A stretch of 38,017 nucleotides of DNA from a virus, in the IMG/VR virus record IMGVR_UViG_3300031857_000549, positions 1 to 38,017 of that record; one strand, given 5' to 3'. The notes under the pieces were generated by a model. The model worked only from the letters and a program-made list of their open reading frames with translations. It was not told the origin of the DNA and searched no databases. Within the stretch, counting starts at the first letter, position 1. Every line of letters begins with the position of its first letter. Positions 13,362-20,996 of this stretch are shown one piece after another. Both the position numbers and the translations under genes were made by a program.

Positions 13362-14503
13362 CGATTGAGATACCCGAACCACATATTAACCAAGACCCAG
13401 TACTGGATAGCCCAGCAAGGTTTAACGTACTTATGTGTGGGAGGCGATTCGGCAAGTCAGAGCTAGCCATTATTAAACTAGTCAGTAAAGCAGTACAGGG
13501 AGAGCAGATAGCTTTTATCACTCCTACCTATAAACTAGCTAAGCAGTTTTATGAAAAGCTAGGAAGCGTAGCACCACTCCCTAAAAAAGATTTAAAAATA
13601 TATTTCCAGAACGGAGGGATGGTAGAGTTCTTTACAGGAGAACGACTAGACAACCTACGGGGTAGGAAGTTTCATGGGGTAATTATAGACGAGGCTAGCT
13701 TTATTCCTGACCTAGAACAAGGATGGCTAAACTCTATCCGACCTACCTTAACCGACTACAAAGGCTGGGCTTTATTCCTCTCTACTCCTAGAGGTAAGAA
13801 TTTTTTTTATAGCTTATTCATGAAGGGAGGCGAGCCTAATTGGGCTAGCTTTAAATACACTACCTACGATAACCCTTATATAGACCACAAAGAGATTGAA
13901 GAGGCGAGAAGCCAGCTACCGACTGCAGTCTTTGAGCAGGAGTACATGGCTAACCCAATGGAGAACTCTGCTAATCCTTTCGGCTCGGATTTTATTCGTA
14001 AGTGCATCCGACCAATAAGCACCCTTCCTCCTGTATGCTATGGGATAGACCTAGCTAAGAGTTACGACTGGACAGTTATCATAGGGCTAGACGAGAATGG
14101 AAGCGTATGCTACCTAGAGAGATTCCAGAGGGATTGGCATAATACTAAACAAGCGATTTTAAGCCTCAATAGGAAGCCTATGCTCATAGATAGTACTGGA
14201 GTAGGAGACCCGATATTTGAGGAGCTGCAAAGGGCTAATATGCCTGTGCAGGGGCTAAAGTTTACGAGTCAAAGCAAGCAGAACCTGATGGTCGGGCTAC
14301 AGACCGCTATACATCAGGGGACTATCGGGTTTCCAGATGGGGTTATTGTAAACGAGTTAGAGGTGTTCGAGTATCAGTTTACGGCTAACGGGGTTAGGTA
14401 TTCCGCTCCTTCGGGATTCCATGATGACTGCGTAGTAGCCCTAGCCCTAGCCTATTCTAACTTCAGCCTGAAGATGGGAAGCGGTAGGTACTCATTTCTA
14501 TAG
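13358..14503 (+). CDS. Terminase large subunit
   Basis: The 381-residue product has the two-domain layout of phage packaging motors. The ATPase part contains Walker A MCGRRFGKS (26-34), the adenine-side segment FITPTYKLA, Walker B VIIDEAS (108-114) and a coupling motif LFLSTPRG. The nuclease part shows acidic residues Asp231 (YGIDLAKS), Asp278 (LIDSTGVGD) and Asp356/357 (FHDDCVV), of RNase-H-like type. At 381 residues it is compact but complete. It packages DNA into proheads and cuts concatemers. The portal lies unusually far away, at 26.3 kb. Confidence 0.93.
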   Translation: MTIEIPEPHINQDPVLDSPARFNVLMCGRRFGKSELAIIKLVSKAVQGEQIAFITPTYKLAKQFYEKLGSVAPLPKKDLKIYFQNGGMVEFFTGERLDNLRGRKFHGVIIDEASFIPDLEQGWLNSIRPTLTDYKGWALFLSTPRGKNFFYSLFMKGGEPNWASFKYTTYDNPYIDHKEIEEARSQLPTAVFEQEYMANPMENSANPFGSDFIRKCIRPISTLPPVCYGIDLAKSYDWTVIIGLDENGSVCYLERFQRDWHNTKQAILSLNRKPMLIDSTGVGDPIFEELQRANMPVQGLKFTSQSKQNLMVGLQTAIHQGTIGFPDGVIVNELEVFEYQFTANGVRYSAPSGFHDDCVVALALAYSNFSLKMGSGRYSFL

Positions 14504-14527
14504 TTTCTATCTATAGGTATATAGAAA
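14504..14527 (+). terminator. Weak terminator-like hairpin after the large terminase
   Basis: TTTCTAT (14504-14510) pairs with ATAGAAA (14521-14527), with a 10-base loop, and an A-rich stretch follows rather than a T run. It lies right after the terminase stop and before the promoter at 14555. The stem is AT-only, so termination is doubtful; it may be a processing or boundary hairpin. Confidence 0.3.
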
Positions 14528-14554
14528 AAATTTATAAAAAAAACTAAAGATATT

Positions 14555-14585
14555 TTTGTTATTATTAAAAATAGGTTTATATTTG
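14555..14585 (+). promoter_or_regulatory. Bacteroidota-type promoter of the small-gene block
   Basis: TTTG at 14555-14558, 19 bases, then TATATTTG at 14578-14585, with ATG 21 bases further on. This is the best match in the window to the Bacteroidota housekeeping promoter (TTTG and TAnnTTTG). The 15-mer ATAGGTTTATATTTG is identical to that at 1197-1211. Confidence 0.65.
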
Positions 14586-14606
14586 TATAAACAAAACCAC
14601 AACACA

Positions 14607-14804
14607 ATGAACACACAAAAGAGACTTTCAGAACTTAGGAATCAGTTAGAGGAAATTTACGCAGTAATGCCAGAAACATTTTTTGACCAGCAACAAAGAG
14701 ACAAATCTGCTTTTTTAATTTCAAAAGAGATTGAGAAATTAGAGAACCCAGAATCCTATGCTTTAAATAGCAACCATTGGGATAACCACGAAATTCGTTT
14801 ATAA
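14607..14804 (+). CDS. Hypothetical small helical protein, 65 aa
   Basis: First gene of the block behind the 14555 promoter. I use ATG 14607, because an earlier in-frame start would lie inside the promoter. The product is charged and helical (KRLSELRNQLEEIYAV and FLISKEIEKLENPE), perhaps forming a two-helix bundle. No family is recognised. Its leader AAAACCACAACACAATGAA (14593-14611) is repeated exactly before the next gene. Confidence 0.6.
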   Translation: MNTQKRLSELRNQLEEIYAVMPETFFDQQQRDKSAFLISKEIEKLENPESYALNSNHWDNHEIRL

Positions 14805-14835
14805 CTAAACAAGGGTGCAGCATCCTAACAACTGC
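14803..14835 (+). repeat. Intergenic repeat element, copy 1
   Basis: About 33 bases beginning AACTAAACAAGGG and ending CATCCTAACAACTGC, starting within the stop codon region of the gene at 14607. TGCAG and CTGCA can pair around an 11-base loop. A near-identical element occurs at 15128, after the next gene. Confidence 0.6.
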
Positions 14836-14852
14836 AATAAAACCACAACACA

Positions 14853-15128
14853 ATGAAACCTATAAACATTTTAGATATCCCTTTTTTTAATTCACAAGAA
14901 CAATTTGAAAGGAATAGGGAAATGGCAGAATCAAATAAATATGAACATTGTCCCTGCTGCGGTAAAGCAATTAAAAACCCTAAATATTTTATCAATAGTA
15001 TTTATGGTGGTTGTATGTATCCTAAAAATGACAAGAGCCAATACAATGATGCTTGGGTTATAGGAATAGGTTCTGAATGCAGAAAAAAAATACCAGTAGA
15101 ATACGTAATGACAAAAGAAGAATTATAA
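14853..15128 (+). CDS. Small protein with CPCC zinc-knuckle, 91 aa
   Basis: The 91-residue product has an N-terminal helical part, then HCPCCGKAI (about 33-41). Two further Cys lie downstream (GGCMYP and GSECRKK), enough for one zinc site of the type C-x2-C...C. AWVIGIGSECRKKIP is distinctive but not assigned to a family. It is preceded by the same 19-base leader as the gene at 14607 and followed by repeat copy 2. Confidence 0.6.
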   Translation: MKPINILDIPFFNSQEQFERNREMAESNKYEHCPCCGKAIKNPKYFINSIYGGCMYPKNDKSQYNDAWVIGIGSECRKKIPVEYVMTKEEL

Positions 15129-15162
15129 ACTAAACAAGGGGGAGCAGCATCCTACCAACTGC
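15128..15162 (+). repeat. Intergenic repeat element, copy 2
   Basis: Starts AACTAAACAAGGG and ends CATCCTACCAACTGC, matching copy 1 (14803-14835) except for two extra bases and a few substitutions. GCAG and CTGC remain able to pair. Both copies begin at a stop codon and end shortly before the next start. Confidence 0.6.
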
Positions 15163-15170
15163 GTAACATT

Positions 15171-15260
15171 ATGAACAACCTAGAAACATTTATCCAAAAA
15201 AACCCTTATAAAGTTTTTTTTATCATTATCATTATTTGTATATTAGCAGATAACTTTTAA
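15171..15260 (+). CDS. 29-aa single-membrane-helix miniprotein
   Basis: A 30-codon frame gives MNNLETFIQKNPYKV followed by a strongly hydrophobic segment of Ile and Phe (about 15-26) and a short polar end. This is one membrane helix with a positive-inside N-terminus. It sits in an otherwise empty stretch between two small genes, with a regular spacing after repeat copy 2, which supports coding. Function unknown. Confidence 0.45.
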   Translation: MNNLETFIQKNPYKVFFIIIIICILADNF

Positions 15261-15278
15261 ACCAAAAAACCACTTATT

Positions 15279-15473
15279 ATGAAAATTCAATTATTACAAA
15301 AGCAAGACGAGACAGGCAGAATTTATTATCATATTATGAAGGATAATAGCTATGTCCCTAGTACAGTTACTTTTAATTTCGAAGAGGCGGTAACATTTTA
15401 CAATCAGGTTGTAGCGAATCATACACCTGTTGAGCCAATCGTTTTAATGGAAACAGAAATAGGAAAAAAATGA
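15279..15473 (+). CDS. Hypothetical protein, 64 aa
   Basis: Preceded by the leader ACCACTTATT, also seen before 4661. The product looks like a compact strand-helix fold (MKIQLLQKQDETGRIYYHIM, then FNFEEAVTFYNQVV). There is no metal-binding or catalytic motif. It overlaps the following gene by 4 bases. Confidence 0.6.
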   Translation: MKIQLLQKQDETGRIYYHIMKDNSYVPSTVTFNFEEAVTFYNQVVANHTPVEPIVLMETEIGKK

Positions 15474-15718
15474 AACACACATATACACAAGACGAGCTAA
15501 TAGACTGCGTAGTCGAATACGAAGTAAACGCAGACATCCAACCCCTACGAGTAGAGGAATGTCATGGATACCACTATTTTGATGATTCAAGCTACGAAGT
15601 AAACTTAACTAAGGTTTATATTAATATAGCAGGAGTACAGATAGATATAACAGATAGGCTAACTAAAGAGGAAAGAGTCAAGATAGAGGATAATATAGAA
15701 CCAAATATAGATTTATGA
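15470..15718 (+). CDS. Hypothetical acidic protein, 82 aa
   Basis: ATGA-coupled to the previous gene. The product is acidic, with CVVEYEVNADIQPLRVEEC and a second part VYINIAGVQIDITDRLTKEE, both strand-like. Acidic small early proteins in phages are sometimes DNA mimics or inhibitors; nothing here proves that. No family is recognised. Confidence 0.55.
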   Translation: MKHTYTQDELIDCVVEYEVNADIQPLRVEECHGYHYFDDSSYEVNLTKVYINIAGVQIDITDRLTKEERVKIEDNIEPNIDL

Positions 15719-15906
15719 TACATACATCAGAAACTCTAAAAAATGGTATAGAACTATTACAGAATAGAAGGTTACATTTTAAAATTTCAATAGCTTCTTT
15801 ACAAGAACAAATAGATAAATACAAAAATGAAATTGAAAAGTTAGATTACCAAATTTATAAAACTAAAGAAGCGTTAGATAATCTAGAACAAAATACAAAT
15901 ATATGA
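15715..15906 (+). CDS. Coiled-coil protein, 63 aa
   Basis: Overlaps both neighbours as ATGA. From about residue 20 the sequence is a regular heptad helix (LQEQIDKYKNEIEKLDYQI continuing to the end), so it probably dimerises. It stands directly before an XRE-type regulator and might be its partner; this is inferred only from position. Confidence 0.55.
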   Translation: MIHTSETLKNGIELLQNRRLHFKISIASLQEQIDKYKNEIEKLDYQIYKTKEALDNLEQNTNI

Positions 15907-16109
15907 TAGGACAACTTTTAAAAGAAGAAAGAAACAAAGCAGGGCTAACTCAGAAACAACTAGCAGAGAAATCTGGTATCTCATTCGTGGCAATAAACAG
16001 GATTGAGAAAGGAAACCTACCAAGAGTGTCAGTAGCTACAAAACTATTTAACGCTCTAGGATTAGATTTAAAATTTGCAGTAGAGCAAAGTGAAGGAAGT
16101 TTATCATAG
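15903..16109 (+). CDS. XRE-family (Cro/CI-type) HTH regulator
   Basis: The 68-residue product is one helix-turn-helix domain: LKEERNKAGLTQKQLAEKSG, with recognition helix ISFVAINRIEKGN and a final helix KLFNALGLDLKF. It probably binds as a dimer to operators in its own or the early promoter region. It closes the small-gene block and is followed by a strong terminator. Another XRE-type protein, not closely similar, lies at 37043. Confidence 0.85.
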   Translation: MIGQLLKEERNKAGLTQKQLAEKSGISFVAINRIEKGNLPRVSVATKLFNALGLDLKFAVEQSEGSLS

Positions 16110-16121
16110 GTGTAGCATAAG

Positions 16122-16150
16122 CCCTGCCATTTCTATGGTGGGGTTTTTTT
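16122..16150 (+). terminator. Rho-independent terminator after the XRE gene
   Basis: Nine-base stem CCCTGCCAT (16122-16130) with ATGGTGGGG (16135-16143), including two G-T pairs. The loop is TTCT, followed by seven T. It separates the regulator block from the morphogenesis genes. Confidence 0.75.
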
Positions 16151-16161
16151 AAATACAAAAT

Positions 16162-16389
16162 ATGGCACAACAAACGGCAGTAGAATGGCTCGAAGAAAGG
16201 CTGAATGTTTACTTTAAAAGTAAAAATAATGATAGCTTATGGAAAATAAAATCTAGGTTTTTGCAAGCTAAACAGATGGAGAAGGAACAGATAACAGAGT
16301 CTTATTTAAATGCTTGTGCAAGAGTAACACCTTATGGAAATTATAATGATTCGGCAGAACAATACTACAACGAAACATATAGCAAATGA
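16162..16389 (+). CDS. Hypothetical protein, 75 aa, start of the structural region
   Basis: The product starts MAQQTAVEWLEERL and continues with a helical region (KIKSRFLQAKQMEKEQI) and YNDSAEQYYNETY. I recall this kind of short protein, with AVEWLEE near the start, in many Flavobacteriia phages, without known function. It is ATGA-coupled to the tail chaperone gene. There is no clear promoter between the upstream terminator and this gene. Confidence 0.6.
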   Translation: MAQQTAVEWLEERLNVYFKSKNNDSLWKIKSRFLQAKQMEKEQITESYLNACARVTPYGNYNDSAEQYYNETYSK

Positions 16390-17048
16390 ATTGGAAAGAC
16401 TTGAACGTATTTCAATACCAGCAGATAGTAGAGGCTAATAAGATAGAGCATCCGCTAGACAGGGTAGATAGGTTTATAGGGATTATAAACGGATGGACAG
16501 CTAACCAAGTAGATAGCCTCTCAGTACAGGAGTATAACGACCAAGCTAAACGGCTGGACTTTTTAAATAAGGATATAGAAGGAAAACCTGTAAAGTATAT
16601 TAACGTAAATAAAAAAAGATACAAATGTATTTATGATGTACGTAAGCTACACGCTGCTAGGTATATCGAATCCAAACACTTCCAGACCGATTTGGTAGGC
16701 AACCTACATAAGCTAGCTGCTAGTATGATAGTCCCTATGAAGAAAACCTTAATAGGATGGAAGGATGATAGCTACGATGCTTCTAAGCACGAAGAGTACG
16801 CTCAGGATATGCTAGAGGCTAGGTTTATAGATGTATATCATTCTATTGTTTTTTTTTATCATGTATATCGGATATGGATAGAGGTTTCAAGGGCTTATTT
16901 GATAATGGAGATGGAAACGAAGGGGACAGCGGAGGCAGAAAAGGCTCTAGCAGATTTATTGAGTATTATGGATGGCAATATACCACCACACAAGTTGCAG
17001 AATACTATCGTATCTCGCTTAACGAAGCATATCAATTACCAGCCTTAG
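16386..17048 (+). CDS. Putative tail assembly chaperone, zero-frame product
   Basis: The 220-residue product begins MNWKDLNVFQYQQIVE, a start that I associate with Bacteroidota phage proteins encoded before the tail genes and acting like lambda gpG. The chain is helical; residues 145-160 read VYHSIVFFYHVYRIW, encoded by a nine-T run. A slippery heptamer lies here and the -1 frame continues into another protein-like frame. The zero-frame C-terminus after the site (EVSRAYLIMEME and on) also looks genuine. The function is inferred from gene order and the frameshift. Confidence 0.6.
   Translation: MNWKDLNVFQYQQIVEANKIEHPLDRVDRFIGIINGWTANQVDSLSVQEYNDQAKRLDFLNKDIEGKPVKYINVNKKRYKCIYDVRKLHAARYIESKHFQTDLVGNLHKLAASMIVPMKKTLIGWKDDSYDASKHEEYAQDMLEARFIDVYHSIVFFYHVYRIWIEVSRAYLIMEMETKGTAEAEKALADLLSIMDGNIPPHKLQNTIVSRLTKHINYQP
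16850..16856 (+). other. Slippery heptamer T TTT TTT for -1 ribosomal frameshift
   Basis: The T run 16849-16857 lies in the zero frame as GTT TTT TTT TAT, so bases 16850-16856 form an ideal X XXY YYZ site. After a -1 slip the next codons start at 16856 and run open through 16874 to the stop at 17101. Frameshifting at such a place is the known way of making the G and GT tail chaperones. Confidence 0.6.
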
Positions 17049-17101
17049 AGTATTTAAATGCTTTAGCATATATTAAAGCTTACAGGGATTTTCTCAGGTA
17101 A
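16856..17101 (+). CDS. C-terminal extension of the tail chaperone made by -1 frameshift
   Basis: This frame adds 81 residues to the first 157 of the chaperone, giving a fusion of 238. After a Gly/Asp-rich linker (GDGNEGDSGGRKG) it forms a compact helical domain: EYYGWQYTTTQVAEYYRI, then LNEAYQLPALEYLNALAYIK. That domain is typical of the T part of tail chaperones that binds the tape measure. An independent start at ATG 16874 is possible but lies deep inside the upstream gene. The part after 17048 is not covered by any other gene, which supports coding. Confidence 0.6.
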   Translation, partial: LSCISDMDRGFKGLFDNGDGNEGDSGGRKGSSRFIEYYGWQYTTTQVAEYYRISLNEAYQLPALEYLNALAYIKAYRDFLR

Positions 17102-17114
17102 TCTCTTAAATTTT

Positions 17115-17130
17115 ACGCATTTATATGCGT
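17115..17130 (+). promoter_or_regulatory. Perfect hairpin covering the GTG start of the next gene
   Basis: ACGCAT (17115-17120), loop TTAT, ATGCGT (17125-17130). The GTG start at 17129-17131 lies in the 3' arm, so the initiation codon would be masked when the hairpin forms. Confidence 0.4.
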
Positions 17131-17812
17131 GAGGAAAGCACAAGCAAAATTTGTTCGAGACCAGTTTGTTAATAGGTTTACATCGGGCTACTCAAAGGTC
17201 GATAAGGCTCAGTTTCCTATATTAGAACAGATTCTGATTCAGGCAGGTATAGACTTTAACCGAAGTATTGTTAAGAACCTAACCCAATCTAAAGCTATAA
17301 GCTCTGGGGATTTATTAGACGTAGCAGCTTCGCAGGTATCGGAAACCTCTACAGGATATTTATTAGAGGTAGGCTATCCTATTAATTCTAAGCAGTTTGA
17401 ATACTACGATTTTGTCAATCAGGGTGTACGTGGAGTAGGGGGTGATAAGCCTAAAAAAAATACAGGTAAATATAGCTTCAAGAATAAATACCCTAATCGT
17501 AAAATGGCTGCTGGTATTTATGCTTGGCTGAACCTTGCTCGGAAATCAATCAGGCTAGATAAGGTGGACTTAACAGGGGTACAGAGAAAGAGAAGGAAAC
17601 TAGCTAAAGTCCTATCCGATGCAGAGAATAAAAAAAGGCTAGCCTATGCGATATCCGTAGGAATTAAAAAGAATGGTCTAAGAGCGACATTCTATTTTGA
17701 TAAGGCTATTAAAGAAAACTTTACCCAAGACTTTAAAGACGCAGTATCGGAAGCACTAGGCGGTGATATTATTTTAAACTTTAGAACGTATGGCAATAAC
17801 GATAATAAGTAA
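17129..17812 (+). CDS. Putative virion / neck or tail-completion protein, 227 aa
   Basis: I use GTG 17129, because no ATG lies in frame upstream. The product is basic, with ETSTGYLLEVGYPINSKQF, a Gly/Lys-rich loop (GVRGVGGDKPKKNTG) and helices. It ends with RATFYFDKAIKENFTQDF, a layout similar to HK97-gp10-like neck and tail-completion proteins. I see no exact family signature. It lies between the chaperone and large tail proteins; its last 23 bases overlap the next gene. Confidence 0.5.
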   Translation: MRKAQAKFVRDQFVNRFTSGYSKVDKAQFPILEQILIQAGIDFNRSIVKNLTQSKAISSGDLLDVAASQVSETSTGYLLEVGYPINSKQFEYYDFVNQGVRGVGGDKPKKNTGKYSFKNKYPNRKMAAGIYAWLNLARKSIRLDKVDLTGVQRKRRKLAKVLSDAENKKRLAYAISVGIKKNGLRATFYFDKAIKENFTQDFKDAVSEALGGDIILNFRTYGNNDNK

Positions 17813-18980
17813 CCCACCAAACGACAAGTCGATTAATGACGATATCTGGATAACGACTAGTTCTACTAACGCAGGGACTACTAACTTTAAATTTGTATTT
17901 GATGTACTCGTTAATAGTACACTAGTATCTCGTTCTAAAGTATTCCCTAATCCTACTGATACCTATGGGTATTTTAACTCAGCTCCTATAGTCAGGAATT
18001 ATATAACAAACTATTTTGAGCCTAGCGGAAGCAGTATCTTAGTTACATCTAATAACAAATACAGCGTAGCATATCAACTGCAAATAGGCGAAGAGGTTTC
18101 TGGGGTGGTAACTACAAACCTAGCTAGTGGTAATTTCTCTGCTTCTAACTTTTACTATCCTATATTCTCTGACCTATATGGTTCTGGGAATACAACTGTA
18201 CAGAACGTATATACTAACGCTCTAGCTAACTATTACGATAACTTTTTAACAGAGAGGGATATTAGTAATGTCAAAGTAAAATACGGAGATAGGTTTTATA
18301 TTTCCTTTTTAAAATATGAGGGAGTAAACGAAACAGCGTATGTAAAAACCTATGATAGCTCAGGAACGCTAGTGGCTACTTATTCTGCTCTAGCTAATAT
18401 GTCAGGCTCTTTCAATATGTTTAATCTATCGGCAGCTGCTATAAATACATGGGCTGGCTCTACATTAATAACAGAAAATACTTACTCCTATGAATTTTAT
18501 ATATCTGGAGCTGGAAATTCCCGAAAAGTACGTATCTACCACGACTGCAACAAATACCCTAGATATAACGTACACTTTCTTAACAGACTCGGAGGATATG
18601 ACACCTTCTCCTTTAGTCTTGTTACTAGACGCTCAGCAAATTATGAAAGGGATTTCTACACTCGCAGCGAATGGCAGCGAAGCAGTGGACAAATGAAAAC
18701 ATGGGATAGTTATAATAGATTTAATGAAACAAAGACTCCGTTTAGTATTAGGCACACCGAAAGGATAAAGCTAACAAGCGATTGGGTTTCACAGATAGAT
18801 TATGACTTCCTAGCCCAGCTTGTATCCTCAAGCTCAGTTTACTTAGAGGTTCAATCTATGTATCTTCCTTTGTATATAACAACGGATAACTATCAATTTA
18901 AAACAGAGGCAGTAGATAAAGTATTCAACTTAGAACTAGAGGCAGAGATTCCTAAAAATATAAATAGCCAGTTTAGATGA
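17790..18980 (+). CDS. Tail structural protein, 396 aa
   Basis: The product begins MAITIISNPPNDKSINDDIW and is rich in Ser, Thr, Asn and Tyr, with predicted beta sandwiches and no signal or membrane segment. Segments such as YNVHFLNRLGGYDTFSFSL and YLPLYITTDNYQFKTEAVD are typical of distal or tip tail proteins of Bacteroidota phages. It overlaps the 672-aa tail protein as ATGA. Precise role (distal tail, hub) cannot be decided from sequence. Confidence 0.6.
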   Translation: MAITIISNPPNDKSINDDIWITTSSTNAGTTNFKFVFDVLVNSTLVSRSKVFPNPTDTYGYFNSAPIVRNYITNYFEPSGSSILVTSNNKYSVAYQLQIGEEVSGVVTTNLASGNFSASNFYYPIFSDLYGSGNTTVQNVYTNALANYYDNFLTERDISNVKVKYGDRFYISFLKYEGVNETAYVKTYDSSGTLVATYSALANMSGSFNMFNLSAAAINTWAGSTLITENTYSYEFYISGAGNSRKVRIYHDCNKYPRYNVHFLNRLGGYDTFSFSLVTRRSANYERDFYTRSEWQRSSGQMKTWDSYNRFNETKTPFSIRHTERIKLTSDWVSQIDYDFLAQLVSSSSVYLEVQSMYLPLYITTDNYQFKTEAVDKVFNLELEAEIPKNINSQFR

Positions 18981-20995
18981 GGACTGAGATATACGTAGAG
19001 AACAACAAGCTAGACTTAAACTCTGAGATAGACACGGAGTTCTCTTATGCTATTGACGATATTAAAGATTTTGCTAGTAGGAATACTAGCTTTAGTAAGA
19101 CTATCAATATAGCAGGTACTCCAAATAATAACGCTATATTCGGTAATGCTTTCTCTCTTCCATTATCCAATCCGTACGACCCTAACCTTCCAAGAGTATA
19201 TACAAACTTCAACGCTAGCGTATCTGCTCAATGTAGAATCTTTATAGACAATATCCAGATATTCAAAGGCGTTATCAGAATACTACAAATAACACAGCAA
19301 GAGAGAAAGGTCAATTACGAGTGCTCTGTCTTTGGAGATTTAGGTGGATTTATAACAAGTATTTCTAATGCTAAATTCGATAAAGCAAAACTTGAAGACC
19401 TAGATTTCTCCGCATACGATACTGCTTGGAATTATACAAACATTACTGCGAGCTGGGATAATATAAATGGCTCAGGTATTTATTTTCCTTTAATTGACTA
19501 CGGAGGTCTTTCAACAAATAAAATAGATTTCGATTTTAAAGCATTTCGACCTGCCCTGTATGTAAAAGAAATACTAGAAAAGATATTAGCAAGCTCTGGT
19601 TATACTTGGGATTTCACTTTCTTATCTTCTGCCTTAATGCAAAGGTTAGTTATACCTAATAATCAGAAAGTAGTTAGTAAGGTATCTAATACAATTTTTA
19701 ATGCAGACTTTCAAACACAATTAACCTCTAACCAATACTTGCCTATAACTATATTAACGGCTGGTAGTTTTACTGGTAGTAATCCAATAACCTTTACAGG
19801 AAGTAACGGGACAATAGTTAATATAAAGTGCAGACCAGTACTGCAAATCAATACACCTATACCAATAACAGCAACTATAACCTTATATAAAAATACCACA
19901 ATAATAAGTCAAGAGGTTAGATATGTTACAAGCAACACTCAAATATATAGCCTAAATCTAGATGCAGAAAATGTACAACTAGACGCAACAAATACATTAT
20001 CTGTAGAGATGAGTGCTAATGTTACTTTATATCAATTATTTTCTGGAGATTTTACTGTAACTAATGCGGTAGCTTCAGATGTACCAATCATATACAACGA
20101 GGTTCTTACTATTAATAATCTCATACCAAAAGGAATTTATCAGAAAGATTTTTTTATTTCTATATGTAAGATGTTCAATCTATATGTATATGATGACCCT
20201 GTAGAAGAAAAGAAAATAATAATAAAACCTTTTAATGAATTTTATACTGGTCAAACTATAGACTGGACAGATAAAGTAGATAAATCTAATTGGACTATAA
20301 AGCCAATGAGCGAAATAAACGCTAGATATTATCAGTTTAAATATAAGCCAGACAATGATTACTACGCAGAAAACTATAGGAAGAAATTCAATGAGGGCTA
20401 CGGTGATTTTATTTACGATACTGAATTTGATTTTGTTAAAGAAACAGATAGTACGGAGATTATTTTTTCAGCAGGAGTATTATATAAATTAGATGGTACT
20501 GACAAAATATATCCAGCAATCTATAAACTATCTAGCAGCGGAACTACAGAGGATTCTATGGATAGTGTTATAAAAATAATGCAAGCCAAAAAAATAACAG
20601 GAAGGAATACATATAGTATTAAAAATGGTTCTACCTCTTTAGTTAGTTTAAATTCTTACGGTTATGCTGGGCATTTAGATGACCCATTTTCTCCAACTCA
20701 AGACATTAATTGGGGTGCCTGTAGAGAAATATATTTCTTTGCTACAACATATCCTCGTACTAATCTTTTTAATGCAAACTATTCAGATTATATGTCTGAA
20801 ATCACAGATAAGGATAGTAAGCTTTTAATATGTGATGTATATTTAAATTCTATAGATATACAAAATCTAGACTTCTCTAAGTATATATATATTGATAATG
20901 TTTTATTTAGATTAAATAGAATTGAAGATTATAACCCTATACAGAATAGATTAACAAAAGTTGAGCTATTAAAAGTAATAGATAAAATAGATTAA
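18977..20995 (+). CDS. Large tail protein (tip/hub candidate), 672 aa
   Basis: The product starts MRTEIYVENNKLDLNSEID and contains ASRNTSFSKTINIAGTPNN, a segment I recall from large tail proteins of Bacteroidota siphoviruses. The rest alternates strand-rich domains, with FFISICKMFNLYVYDD near residue 390 and a final domain ending KVIDKID. The size and position beside the tape measure suit a tail hub or baseplate protein. No peptidase or lysozyme motif is visible. It is one base from the tape measure gene. Confidence 0.6.
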   Translation: MRTEIYVENNKLDLNSEIDTEFSYAIDDIKDFASRNTSFSKTINIAGTPNNNAIFGNAFSLPLSNPYDPNLPRVYTNFNASVSAQCRIFIDNIQIFKGVIRILQITQQERKVNYECSVFGDLGGFITSISNAKFDKAKLEDLDFSAYDTAWNYTNITASWDNINGSGIYFPLIDYGGLSTNKIDFDFKAFRPALYVKEILEKILASSGYTWDFTFLSSALMQRLVIPNNQKVVSKVSNTIFNADFQTQLTSNQYLPITILTAGSFTGSNPITFTGSNGTIVNIKCRPVLQINTPIPITATITLYKNTTIISQEVRYVTSNTQIYSLNLDAENVQLDATNTLSVEMSANVTLYQLFSGDFTVTNAVASDVPIIYNEVLTINNLIPKGIYQKDFFISICKMFNLYVYDDPVEEKKIIIKPFNEFYTGQTIDWTDKVDKSNWTIKPMSEINARYYQFKYKPDNDYYAENYRKKFNEGYGDFIYDTEFDFVKETDSTEIIFSAGVLYKLDGTDKIYPAIYKLSSSGTTEDSMDSVIKIMQAKKITGRNTYSIKNGSTSLVSLNSYGYAGHLDDPFSPTQDINWGACREIYFFATTYPRTNLFNANYSDYMSEITDKDSKLLICDVYLNSIDIQNLDFSKYIYIDNVLFRLNRIEDYNPIQNRLTKVELLKVIDKID

Positions 20996-20996
20996 G

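Noticed and set aside
15903-16109. Lysogeny switch with integrase nearby
   Set aside because: XRE regulators are present but no integrase, excisionase, ParA-type partition gene or attachment-site repeat is visible, so temperate life is not supported by the window.
18490-18696. Plus-strand alternative frame of 68 codons inside the tail protein gene
   Set aside because: Fully inside a convincing gene and lacks its own leader or motif.
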